Assembly: GCA_024277255.1 (NCBI GenBank)
Contig: JAJRVQ010000103.1
Coordinates: 1 to 51,147 of the forward strand
Length of the DNA: 51,147 bases
Origin: Acidobacteriota bacterium
GTDB lineage: Bacteria > Acidobacteriota > Thermoanaerobaculia > Multivoradales > SZUA-115
Direction of reading: 5' to 3'
How positions within the stretch are numbered: the first letter of the stretch is position 1; every line of letters starts with the position of its first letter. The notes under the pieces were generated by a model. It saw only the letters and a list, made by a program, of their open reading frames with translations, made no database searches and was not told the DNA's origin. Position numbers and translations under genes: made by a program. Shown in pieces: positions 8,735 through 16,910 of this stretch.

Positions 8735-9766
8735 CTACAACCCCAGACCTGGCGATTCAAGCGCCTCTCCTCCCAGCACCCGGACTCGGCCGCAGCCGGA
8801 GGCCGGATTCTTGCCCAGATGGAGGATCTCGGCCAGCCGCAGAATGGGCAGGAAAGGCACCGCCTCGGGGCCATAGATCAGCCGGCCCACGCGGCCGTCG
8901 AGGCGGATCAGCCGGCGCGAACGAGCTGAGTAGTCCTGCTGGCTGCGGCGCACGGTTTGATCCTCCACCAGCGGCACCGCCCGCGCCGCCGCTGCCAGCT
9001 CACCGAGACCGTTGCGCGCCGCACCGCAACCACCGCGAGGCTGGGTGACGCCGAAGTAGCGATCCAGCGTGCGCGCCAAGAGCAACTCGAAACGAATCGG
9101 CTTGCCTTCCGCCAGCAGTCGTTTGCCGTCGACCAACCGGGTCGGGCTCAACAGATCGACATACACCGGTCCCGGCGCGCTCACCTTGGCGGGTGAACCG
9201 GCCACCAGCAGCGGCACCGGCAGACGATCCGGCCGCAGATCGAGCGGCAGCCCAGCGATGCCCCCGCCCGACAACCGCTGGCGGTGGCGATCATCGCGGG
9301 TGCGAAAGACCGCCTGCACCTCCCACTTCCAGCGCCCGCGGCCGACCCCACGCAGCAACGCCCCTTCGATCGCCCGAGCCACCCAGGGGTAGCTGCGCCA
9401 TGCCGGTCCGAACAAGGTCACTTCCAAGAACCGTGCCGCTCCCGCACGCGGCGGTGGATGAAGAAAGAGGGTGTACGGAGGGCGCGCGCTACGGCTGGCC
9501 GCGAAGAGCACGCCGTACGGGCAACTCCCCGCCAGAACGCACAGCTCCTCCGGTGCCGGCGGTCGCCCCTTGCCGGCCGGCTTAGCCTGGCACAGCGGCT
9601 CACCCGTAGGGCAATGCGCCTCCACCAGGGCTCGCCCCAGGACACGCCGGATCACCGGCGTCCCCAAAGGTGCCTCCGAGCCGTCCAGCGGCTTGATCTG
9701 GAACTGAAGACGTAGATAGGCGTGGTCGTGGCCCTGCCTGTTGAGCGCTGCGGATTCAGAGTGCAT
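8735..9766 (-). CDS. cas6: Cas6 pre-crRNA endoribonuclease
   Basis: 343 residues from the ATG at 9764-9766, which has a perfect GGAGGAGGT ribosome binding site; a longer upstream reading lacks one. It is a RAMP protein of the Cas6 family: two ferredoxin-like halves, with a C-terminal glycine-rich segment LGKNPASGCGRVRV that matches the family G-rich loop and an LRLQFQIKPL first strand. Cas6 cuts the repeat RNA eight bases before its 3' end to leave a tag, here predicted as ATTGCGAC. The gene is about 19 kb from the first cmr operon and is transcribed away from the sigma factor gene. It carries the same CTCAACC...GGGTTC element as the cmr operons, which ties it to them. The catalytic histidine could not be assigned with certainty. 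Confidence 0.88.
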   Translation of the reverse strand: MHSESAALNRQGHDHAYLRLQFQIKPLDGSEAPLGTPVIRRVLGRALVEAHCPTGEPLCQAKPAGKGRPPAPEELCVLAGSCPYGVLFAASRSARPPYTLFLHPPPRAGAARFLEVTLFGPAWRSYPWVARAIEGALLRGVGRGRWKWEVQAVFRTRDDRHRQRLSGGGIAGLPLDLRPDRLPVPLLVAGSPAKVSAPGPVYVDLLSPTRLVDGKRLLAEGKPIRFELLLARTLDRYFGVTQPRGGCGAARNGLGELAAAARAVPLVEDQTVRRSQQDYSARSRRLIRLDGRVGRLIYGPEAVPFLPILRLAEILHLGKNPASGCGRVRVLGGEALESPGLGL

Positions 9767-9786
9767 CGAAACCTCCTCCACCCATA

Positions 9787-9814
9787 GAACCCGAAACGCG
9801 CAGAAAGGTTGAGA
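9787..9814 (-). promoter_or_regulatory. Shared ECF-type promoter element, copy 1 (cas6)
   Basis: Read on the minus strand: CTCAACC, 14 bases, GGGTTC, then TATG. Total length from CTC to TTC is 27 bases, identical to the three other copies. The downstream GGGTTC ends 20 bases before the cas6 ATG, leaving just enough room for the GGAGGAGGT ribosome binding site. The -35-like AAC and -10-like GTT are 17 bases apart, as in ECF promoters. Confidence 0.7.
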
Positions 9815-9963
9815 GAAGAGGCCGCATGGTGGAGTTCGTGGAACTGATAATCCAACCATCCGCGCCGACACTCCGTGCTACCATCCGCCGCGGACAGTCC
9901 CATCAGATAGAGACACCGGGGTCGCGATCCCCATTCACCGCCCGCGGAATTACCATCGCCGCC

Positions 9964-10644
9964 ATGTTCCTACAGAAAGACGGAGCCAAGCCGCACGCGC
10001 AACGCGGAACGATCACCGACGAAGAGCGGCAGCTGCTGGCGGATGCACAGGCGGTGGGGCGGGTGCCATGCTGTGAGGAGGCGCTCGGGCGACTCTTCAC
10101 AACCTACAAGGGCCGCCTGACTCGTTTCTTCAGAAAGAAGGGTCAATCGGAGGATGTTGCCCAGGATCTACTCCAGGAAACCTTCCTTCGGGTTCAAAAC
10201 AAGAAGAAGTCTGCGCACTTTGAGAACCTACGGCGCTTCGAAGCATGGCTGTTCACCATAGCGCGCAGCACTCTTGACCACAGACAACAAGATCTTCATG
10301 CGAAAAAGCGGATCCCAAATCCACTATCTCTCGACGCCATCACCGACGGGCAACCGAGTTCCTTCCGCATGCAGGTGGACAGTGGCCATCGACCGAGCCC
10401 TCTCGACCAGGCAATGGCCCACCAAGAGCTACGACAAGTCTTAGACGAGTTCGCCAAGATGCCGCCAAAAATGCGACGCAGCGCCGCCCCCTGCCTTCTC
10501 CAGGAACGCACCACCACTGAAACCGCCACTCTCATGAGAGTATCGCCAGGGACCGTGAAAGCTCAGATCTACCAAGCCAGAAAGAGGCTCAAGGCCGCTC
10601 TCGAAGCCGACTCCACCCCTTCATCGAGGCCGGAGCGAGGGTGA
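9964..10644 (+). CDS. ECF-family sigma factor
   Basis: 226 residues from ATG 9964. Region sigma-2 spans about residues 30-105 (LGRLFTTYKGRLTRFF, EDVAQDLLQETFLRV, FEAWLFTIARSTLDH), and region sigma-4 about 145-210 with the helix-turn-helix TTTETATLMRVSPGTVKAQIYQARKRLKAAL. Two short domains without sigma-1 or sigma-3 define the extracytoplasmic-function group. An in-frame ATG at 9826 would add 46 low-complexity residues and is less likely, though neither start has a convincing ribosome binding site. The stop is one base before the GTG of the anti-sigma gene, so the pair is translationally coupled. It probably recognises the four CTCAACCC-N13-GGGTTC elements in this window. Its own upstream region lacks that motif, so I see no autoregulation through it. 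Confidence 0.88.
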   Translation: MFLQKDGAKPHAQRGTITDEERQLLADAQAVGRVPCCEEALGRLFTTYKGRLTRFFRKKGQSEDVAQDLLQETFLRVQNKKKSAHFENLRRFEAWLFTIARSTLDHRQQDLHAKKRIPNPLSLDAITDGQPSSFRMQVDSGHRPSPLDQAMAHQELRQVLDEFAKMPPKMRRSAAPCLLQERTTTETATLMRVSPGTVKAQIYQARKRLKAALEADSTPSSRPERG

Positions 10645-10645
10645 C

Positions 10646-11383
10646 GTGGCCGCCAACCCCGCCAACTTTGACAAATCTCTGCGGAGCCTGGGCGACCTAG
10701 CTCCTGAGGCCCTCTGCCCTCATCCCGACTACCGGGACCTTGCGGACTACGTTGACGACACCCTCTCCCCCGCGATGACCGAGGCGGTACAGGAACATAT
10801 CGCTTTTTGCGAAGCGTGCGCTGATGTGGTGCTTGCACTGATGGAGCCCTCCAGCTCCCCGGAACCAAAGGTAAAACCCCTATCCGAATCCAGAGTCACG
10901 CCCAGTAGGCGCAAGTTCTATCTCCAACCCATCGCCGCCCTGCTGGCCCTCCTGGCCATCGCCAGCCTCTGGTGGCTCTCAAGCGCAAAGGCACCCTCCC
11001 CGCCGTCTCCGGATTCACCCACGGTCCTAGCTGACGTCGCCGACGTCGAGTTCGGCCATTTCGCCACCGCCACAAGCAACTTGGGTGAAGCCCAAACGCG
11101 TGGCAAGAGTTCGGTTGAACTCCACCGTGGCGATCCAACCACCAAATGGGGACTGCAATGGGACGGTGAACCGGCCTTGGAGCGTTACCAAGTGAGGATC
11201 AGTGCAGATGGCAAGACGCTCTGGAAGTCCCCGGCGCACCCCGACCCCATGGATTCCACCTACTTCGGCATTCAACTGGCGCCCGACTACTTCGCACCCG
11301 GCTCCTACACCATCGAACTGCTCGCTGCTGACGACGCCACGCAAGAGCCGCTAGCCACCTGGACTCTCTTTGTCCACGAATGA
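10646..11383 (+). CDS. Zinc-finger membrane anti-sigma factor
   Basis: 245 residues, GTG start one base after the sigma gene stop. Residues about 25-70 carry a ZAS/zf-HC2-type motif, HIAFCEAC (H-x3-C-x2-C), which in this family grips the sigma factor. A single transmembrane helix follows (FYLQPIAALLALLAIASLWWL, about residues 91-111) and then an extracytoplasmic domain ending TIELLAADDATQEPLATWTL, a beta-sandwich. The sigma-binding part is therefore cytoplasmic and the rest outside. This is the natural candidate substrate for a CHAT protease: cutting it would release the sigma factor. No cleavage site can be read from sequence alone. Confidence 0.8.
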   Translation: MAANPANFDKSLRSLGDLAPEALCPHPDYRDLADYVDDTLSPAMTEAVQEHIAFCEACADVVLALMEPSSSPEPKVKPLSESRVTPSRRKFYLQPIAALLALLAIASLWWLSSAKAPSPPSPDSPTVLADVADVEFGHFATATSNLGEAQTRGKSSVELHRGDPTTKWGLQWDGEPALERYQVRISADGKTLWKSPAHPDPMDSTYFGIQLAPDYFAPGSYTIELLAADDATQEPLATWTLFVHE

Positions 11384-14366
11384 CCTCAGCCCCGCCCCCC
11401 TCCACGCAGGCCCCTTGGTCGCGCTCCTCGCCACCGCGCTAGCCTGCGGCAAAACCGTTTCACCGCCAGCTGCACCACCGGCTACCGAGGCACCCCCCTG
11501 CATCCTGGAACTGGCGCAACCTCTCGTCGCCGGTAGCCATGCACCACGCCAGCTGACGGCCCAAGGCCACCACTGCTACCGCCTCGACCTGTCTCCCGGT
11601 GCCTACTTCAGAGCCACGGTCACTCAAGACGAGGACTTCGACCTGGTCTGGGTTCTGTCCACTGCCGACGGCCAGCAGAGCCTGCCTTTCGACGCCGTGG
11701 CTGACGGCATCGAGCCACTCCTTGGGTACCGACCGCCAGCCAAGGCCGACGACGAGGCACACGCTGCGCAGCCACTCCTGCTTGACCTCCACGAAATCGA
11801 CGCCAAGGACGGTGAATACGAGTTGCGTGTCGAGATCGACCCGGCCCCCACCTCGCTGCTGATCAAGCTCGCGCTGGCGGCTCGCGACTTCGCCGAGGCC
11901 GACCGGGAATACGGCCACACCCACGAAGAGCGCTGGCTAACACGCATGGAAGATAGCGTCCATCAGTTCGCCGCCACCGGCGACCCGGAGACGGAAGCGG
12001 CGCTGCTCTACCGGCTGGCCGATCTGCTGCAAAACAGCATTCCGGAAAGGCTCCCGGAGCTAGCCGAACGATTGATCCAGCTGCAAGACCAATACGGCAC
12101 CGACCGGCGGCGAGCCGGTAGCCGGCTGATGGCTGCAATGGACACCGACGATCCTCGGGCTCTACGGTGGGCGCATCGTGGCTTGGAGATGGCTCAGTCT
12201 CTCCACAACAAGAAACTCCAAGCCCTCGCATACCAGCGACTGGGGGCGATCCTTTGGGTCAAAGCAGAGCCGGGAACGCCCGAGCAGTATTACGAAAAGG
12301 CCAGCGAGCTCTTCCTGACCGCAGGTCTCCCCCTCAACGCGGCCCAGCTGCAAGTCACCCTCGGTCGCTGGAAGACGTTCTACTCCGATCATGATGGTGC
12401 ACACCGCGCCCTCGATCAGGCCGAGAAACTCGTTCAATCCTCGAACTCGGCAGCAGGCGGAAAAACCCAGTACCGGGTCCGCCTCGAACTCTTGGAAGCC
12501 CGGGGAGACCTGGCCTTCGCCTTAGAGCGGTGGCAAGAGGCCGGCAAACTCTACGCGGCCCTGCTCGGGATGGAATCGAGTGGCCGCGAAGGTGACTTGC
12601 ACGCCGCCGCCTTGGACGGCCTCGCCCGTATCGAGGCCCATCTAGGAGAGGGCGAATTGGCCGAACTGCACTTTGCCCAGTCCATCGCTACCTGGGAGGA
12701 GCTAGATCAAACCGAACTGGCCAACGCCGTGCGCATTCAGCGAGCCTACGAACGGTACAAAAGGAAAAAACTGGACGAGGCGGAGCAAGACTATCGAGAA
12801 CTCTGCGCCGACGGATCCAAGGCTGGCGCTGATCTGCACCCACTCACTTGGGCCAGCTGCCGCTTCGGCCTGGGCCGAATCGCGCGAGATCGCGTTGATT
12901 CACCTCTCGGGCAAAGAAACAGGGCCAAAGGCAGTCGGCCGCGCTCCAGCGTGGGACTCTTGACCCTCGCGCTAGGACGCATGGAAGAGGCGCTACACCA
13001 GATCGAGGAATACCGTGCCAAGGCCGACCGGATCGACCAGCGCCAGCACCTAGCGGCCAGGCGCCAGCACTATTACGAAGAAGTGATCGAGGTCGCGTTG
13101 CTCCTCGATGAGCAAACGGGCTCCACCAACCACTATCTCGAATATGCCTTCGCGGTCAGCGAACGGGCCCATGGCCGGACGCTGCGCGACCTGTTGCGCG
13201 CAAGAAACAACACACCTTCGCGCGAGGCGCCGGCAGCGACCCAATGGCTCACCTTGCAGGAGACCAAAGCACTGGCCGCCGAGAAGAGAGTTCTCATCCT
13301 CCAGTACGACATCGGACCCCACCAAAGCCACCTGTGGGCGATCGGCGAGGGGGTGGCCGAGGTCTTCACACTGCCGCGCCGCTCCGAGTTGGAGAGTTCT
13401 CTGTCACAGTACTGGAAAGCGATTCGCGACAGCCACCGCCCTCGAAAAGAGAAAGCTTCGCGCCAAGCCGCCTGCGAAGCCTCGGACCTCTTGCTCAGCC
13501 CCATCGCCGACCTCCTCCACGATCAACCCCTGTGGATCATCGCCCAAACCGATCTCGACGCCTTCCCCTTCGCCGCTCTGCCCATCCCCTCCTCCGGCAA
13601 TGAGAGGAGCTGTGAGAGCACCCTCGAGGACCAGCCGACTCTACTGGTGGAGCGCCATCGGATCGTGCGCCCGCCCTCCGTTTCGAGCATCGGCTGGCTG
13701 CGCTCCTGGGCGAGCCGGAGGCGACCCAACGCAGGCAAGACTCTCGCTGTGGTGGCCGCTCCCACATACGGTGACAGCTCCTACTACAAATCGCTATCGG
13801 GAGCGCAAGAGGAGGCCGACCGCGTCTCCGCCCTGGTTCCACCCGCCGCCCGCCTGATTTTCACCGCAGAAGATGCCAAAGCTTCCGCCATTCTCGACGG
13901 CCGACTCAACGGCTATCAATATCTCGACTTCGCCACCCACGCCGAAGTGGGCAACCGGCAGGAATACGCCAGCCTCATCCTCAGCCCGGATACGGCAAAG
14001 GGCGAGACGGGCGAGGGCCATCTCTACGCCTATCAGATCGCCCGAGTTGAACTCTCCGCCGACCTTGTCTCCTTGGCCGGCTGTGCCACCGGCCAGGGTG
14101 AAAAGCTCGCCGGCGAGAGTCTCCAGGGGCTCCCCCAGGCATTCTTCGCCGCCGGTGTTCCCCGCGTCCTGGTCAGCCTCTGGCCGATCGAAGATGAACC
14201 GACCGCCGCTTTCATGGTGCACTTCTTCCGCGCCCTGCTCATCGATCAAGCATCCCCCGCCGAAGCCCTCCAAACAACCCAAATGCACTTCCTTCACCAC
14301 CCCGACCACCCCAAGTGGCGTGCCCCCGGCCACTGGGCCGCCTTCGCCTTGCGCGGCTTGCCGTAA
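11370..14366 (+). CDS. TPR-CHAT caspase-like protein with N-terminal export-type segment
   Basis: About 998 residues if it starts at TTG 11370. A hydrophobic stretch GPLVALLATALACG looks like a signal or lipoprotein leader. Residues about 45-165 resemble a PPC-like beta-sandwich (HHCYRLDLSPGAYFRATV), about 200-620 are TPR helices (PEQYYEKASELFLTAGL), and about 640-998 are a CHAT (caspase-like) domain with catalytic His857 in FATHAEV and Cys905 in SLAGCATGQG. It overlaps the anti-sigma gene end. An ATGA overlap at 11380 is in another frame, and the C-rich tract at 11391-11400 could hide an indel that would restore an ATG start. In type III systems TPR-CHAT proteins act as proteases (Craspase), but the leader suggests this one may be exported, as in many ECF-sigma operons. 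It is therefore either a stress-sensing periplasmic protease or a cascade component. Confidence 0.82.
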   Translation: MSTNDLSPAPLHAGPLVALLATALACGKTVSPPAAPPATEAPPCILELAQPLVAGSHAPRQLTAQGHHCYRLDLSPGAYFRATVTQDEDFDLVWVLSTADGQQSLPFDAVADGIEPLLGYRPPAKADDEAHAAQPLLLDLHEIDAKDGEYELRVEIDPAPTSLLIKLALAARDFAEADREYGHTHEERWLTRMEDSVHQFAATGDPETEAALLYRLADLLQNSIPERLPELAERLIQLQDQYGTDRRRAGSRLMAAMDTDDPRALRWAHRGLEMAQSLHNKKLQALAYQRLGAILWVKAEPGTPEQYYEKASELFLTAGLPLNAAQLQVTLGRWKTFYSDHDGAHRALDQAEKLVQSSNSAAGGKTQYRVRLELLEARGDLAFALERWQEAGKLYAALLGMESSGREGDLHAAALDGLARIEAHLGEGELAELHFAQSIATWEELDQTELANAVRIQRAYERYKRKKLDEAEQDYRELCADGSKAGADLHPLTWASCRFGLGRIARDRVDSPLGQRNRAKGSRPRSSVGLLTLALGRMEEALHQIEEYRAKADRIDQRQHLAARRQHYYEEVIEVALLLDEQTGSTNHYLEYAFAVSERAHGRTLRDLLRARNNTPSREAPAATQWLTLQETKALAAEKRVLILQYDIGPHQSHLWAIGEGVAEVFTLPRRSELESSLSQYWKAIRDSHRPRKEKASRQAACEASDLLLSPIADLLHDQPLWIIAQTDLDAFPFAALPIPSSGNERSCESTLEDQPTLLVERHRIVRPPSVSSIGWLRSWASRRRPNAGKTLAVVAAPTYGDSSYYKSLSGAQEEADRVSALVPPAARLIFTAEDAKASAILDGRLNGYQYLDFATHAEVGNRQEYASLILSPDTAKGETGEGHLYAYQIARVELSADLVSLAGCATGQGEKLAGESLQGLPQAFFAAGVPRVLVSLWPIEDEPTAAFMVHFFRALLIDQASPAEALQTTQMHFLHHPDHPKWRAPGHWAAFALRGLP

Positions 14367-14383
14367 GTTTTTTTCTCCGCAGA

Positions 14384-14410
14384 CTCAACCCTTTTCCTCC
14401 TTCCGGGTTC
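14384..14410 (+). promoter_or_regulatory. Shared ECF-type promoter element, copy 2 (CHAT-SAVED)
   Basis: CTCAACCC at 14384-14391, 13 bases, then GGGTTC at 14405-14410 followed by TTG. A run of seven T lies ten bases upstream, like an UP element. It sits in the 123-base gap between TPR-CHAT and CHAT-SAVED, so CHAT-SAVED can be transcribed independently. The 80-base leader contains GGTCC/GGACC and CCGG-rich dyads. Confidence 0.75.
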
Positions 14411-14489
14411 TTGCACTCGGAACCGTTCACTTCAAGGGTCCGTTGTGGCCGGAGGCCGGCCGGATTGGACCGTCTTAGGAGGAATTGAT

Positions 14490-16688
14490 ATGGCTGACCG
14501 CTCCACGAACTCACCCGACCGCGAAACCCCCAAAACACCGACCGTTCCTGAGCCAGGCGGTCCCGTTCAACCGCATGATGAGCCACCCAACACCACCGTC
14601 CCTCCCGTTCGTCCTCCCACCGATCCGCCCCCAGAGTTAGCCTACGGCGAACTGACGGTGCGCATCTCCACCAGCTCCAAGAGAAGCAGAGACACCGCCG
14701 GGGACGACCCTACCTTCGCCGGCTACCAAGGTTCTCCAGAACAATATCCAGTGGGCCGCGTGATCCAATCCCCGCTGGGTGAGTCGATGGAATTCGACAT
14801 GCAGGCTCCGATCGACGACGAATCTCTCGGCAACCTGATCCGAACTCTAGAAGATCGGGGAACCGAGGCAGCCAAGCGCGGTGACTACCCCCAACCGACG
14901 GAACTGCGCGAGACATACGGCCAACGGCTGACCGCAGCACTCTTTCCCGATAGAACCCAAAACTTCCTGCGCTACGCCAGAGAGGCCGTTGCCGACCAAG
15001 TCCGCCACAACGGCTGTCGCGGTCTTCGCCTGCGACTCCTCTTCAACACTGCTCCCGAGGCTCCCGGTTCGGCCGACCTCAACCGCCTCATTGCCACACC
15101 GTGGGACTTGCTGACCGACCCGGACGACAAAGACCAGTTTCTCTGCCGCAGTAGCAGCTATGCCTACATGCCGCTGGTCTATAGCTTCGGCTCGCGCCTG
15201 CCGCCCAATCGCCGGCGGCCGAAGATCAAGCCACCCTTGAAGGTACTGCTGATCCTTCAGTCCGCGATCGACTCCACCGATCTGCCCTTGGCCAAAGCGG
15301 TTCGCGAGATTCGAGCCGCCATCGCCGGGACCGAAACCGTCGTAGTGAAAGTGCTCGCCGCTCCAACACTCGCGGCTCTCGCAGCAGAGATTGACCATAA
15401 CGAATACCACGCGGTCCAGTTCCTCGGACACGGCGGTATCCACAGCGATAGCAAGGAAGGAATCTTGTTCTTCCAGCATGCGGACGGTAGGGAGAGCGAA
15501 TTCACGGCGCGCGAGATCGCCGAAGTCCTTCGCTACAGCGAGACCATCAGGCTGGTGCTCCTCGCCGCTTGTCGAACGGCGCAAGCAGACTGGCAAACAG
15601 GGACAAGCCCGTTTCTAACCGTCGCCGGTGCGCTCTACCGCGCCGGCATGCCGGCGGTGGTCGCCATGCGCTACACCGTCTCGACCCCAGCTGTCGGCCG
15701 CTTCTCCGCCGAACTCTACGCCGCCCTCGCCGCTGGCGATCCGGTGGATGCTGCGATGGCCGAAGCCAGGGCCGCCCTCGAAGACAAGACCTTCGAGTGG
15801 GCGACTCCGGTCCTCTTCCTCAACGCCAAAGACGGTCGGATTTTCGACGTGCAGCGCCACTCAAAGGCGCCGGGAGAGCCTCTATCCATAGCCCTCCAGT
15901 CCTTCGAAGGCTGGGGAGATCAGCTAACACGAAGCAGCGACCGCGTCCTCTCCGTGGTCTCCAGTTTCGAGCCGAAAGGCAACAGTCCTGAGCGGCGATA
16001 CATCCGCTCTCACGACTTGTGGAATCAGAAGCTCCTCCCCCAGATTCGCCGCTTCCTAGCCGAAGCGGCTCGCCAAGAGCGGCCGTTGATCCTTGAAATG
16101 CAAGCCCACCAAACCCTCGCCTTCACCGCCGGCTATCTGCTGGAAGCCAAGAGCGGCTTGAATCTCTCGTTACGCCAACGCGGCATCACCGGCACCTCCC
16201 TCTGGCACGCCGGCGTGGGCAAGGTGAAAAAAAAGACACCTCTCTGGCAAGAGTTCGAAGATCCGACAGAAGGAATCATCGATCCCGAGAGCCGCGATCT
16301 GGCGCTGGCGATCAGTATCACCCGACCGGTAACGGCTTCGGTCAGAGGCTACATCAAGGCCCGCAAGGCCGCCGACCCCGACTTCTCCGTCCGCCGGATA
16401 TTCTCAGCCGTCACAGCCCCCCATCCCAGCCAGTCCGCCGTGGCGCACGGTGCTCACGCGGTCGCGATGGCCAGCGCCCTGGTGGAACGTCTTGCCAGCC
16501 GACCACCCTCAGAGCGCGGAATTCTCCACATTTTCGGCGCAGCACCCAACAGCTTCCTCTTCTACCTCGGCCAGATGGCTCACGGCCTCGGCGAAATTCA
16601 ACTCTACGAGTTTGAGTTTGACCAAGATGACCGCCCAACCTACCAGCGCTCGATGCGTCTTTCAAAAGAGATCATCAAGGCGATCTGA
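14490..16688 (+). CDS. CHAT-SAVED fusion: cyclic-oligonucleotide-gated caspase-like protease
   Basis: 732 residues from ATG 14490, seven bases after AGGAGG. A proline-rich disordered N-terminus (about 1-50) is followed by a CHAT domain (about 150-460) with catalytic His314 in FLGHGGI and Cys361 in LAACRTA, and the segment AGMPAVVAMRY typical of CHAT. Residues about 530-732 look like a SAVED domain: ALAISITRPV strand, AVAHGAHAVAMASAL helix, LHIFGAAPNSFLFYLGQ and LYEFEF, the pattern of SMODS-associated sensors that bind cyclic tri- or tetra-nucleotides. No signal peptide or membrane segment, hence cytoplasmic. Known relatives are the SAVED-CHAT of Haliangium type III-B and SAVED-Lon CalpL. Expected role: sense cyclic oligoadenylate from Cas10, oligomerise, and cut a partner such as TPR-CHAT or the anti-sigma factor. 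The CHAT call is firm; SAVED is a strong but tool-free assignment. Confidence 0.82.
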   Translation: MADRSTNSPDRETPKTPTVPEPGGPVQPHDEPPNTTVPPVRPPTDPPPELAYGELTVRISTSSKRSRDTAGDDPTFAGYQGSPEQYPVGRVIQSPLGESMEFDMQAPIDDESLGNLIRTLEDRGTEAAKRGDYPQPTELRETYGQRLTAALFPDRTQNFLRYAREAVADQVRHNGCRGLRLRLLFNTAPEAPGSADLNRLIATPWDLLTDPDDKDQFLCRSSSYAYMPLVYSFGSRLPPNRRRPKIKPPLKVLLILQSAIDSTDLPLAKAVREIRAAIAGTETVVVKVLAAPTLAALAAEIDHNEYHAVQFLGHGGIHSDSKEGILFFQHADGRESEFTAREIAEVLRYSETIRLVLLAACRTAQADWQTGTSPFLTVAGALYRAGMPAVVAMRYTVSTPAVGRFSAELYAALAAGDPVDAAMAEARAALEDKTFEWATPVLFLNAKDGRIFDVQRHSKAPGEPLSIALQSFEGWGDQLTRSSDRVLSVVSSFEPKGNSPERRYIRSHDLWNQKLLPQIRRFLAEAARQERPLILEMQAHQTLAFTAGYLLEAKSGLNLSLRQRGITGTSLWHAGVGKVKKKTPLWQEFEDPTEGIIDPESRDLALAISITRPVTASVRGYIKARKAADPDFSVRRIFSAVTAPHPSQSAVAHGAHAVAMASALVERLASRPPSERGILHIFGAAPNSFLFYLGQMAHGLGEIQLYEFEFDQDDRPTYQRSMRLSKEIIKAI

Positions 16689-16783
16689 CCACACGCATTG
16701 TCTTTCGCGCCCCTCTCGCTAAGCGCCCGCATCCATGGCCAGAGACTACGGTGACAACGGTGAAGATCAGTGCCCTCAACTCC

Positions 16784-16880
16784 GCTCACCCCTGGCCCCT
16801 CTCCCAGTGGGAGAGGGGGAAGAAACGGCCGGCGGCGGTGAATCCGTAGCCCTCTCCCCACGGGAGAGGGTTGGGTGAGG
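16784..16880. repeat. REP-like element with two perfect hairpins between convergent genes
   Basis: CCCCTCTCCC/GGGAGAGGGG (16796-16805 with 16809-16818, 3-base loop) and CCCTCTCCC/GGGAGAGGG (16850-16858 with 16862-16870, 3-base loop) are enclosed by CTCACCC at 16785-16791 and GGGTGAG at 16873-16879. Paired palindromes of this type are dispersed extragenic repeats in many genomes. Here it can also serve as a bidirectional terminator between CHAT-SAVED and the convergent MBL gene. Confidence 0.75.
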
Positions 16881-16910
16881 GGTAGAAGAGAACTGCCGGA
16901 GAAGCGCCAC

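Noticed and set aside
9826..9963. A shared promoter element upstream of the sigma gene itself
   Set aside because: CCAACC near 9853 is not followed by GGGTTC at the required spacing; autoregulation is not supported.
11370..14366. Idea that TPR-CHAT is the partner of a gRAMP/Cas7-11 (Craspase)
   Set aside because: No Cas7-11 fusion exists in the window; all RAMP subunits are separate Cmr proteins, and the N-terminus looks exported.
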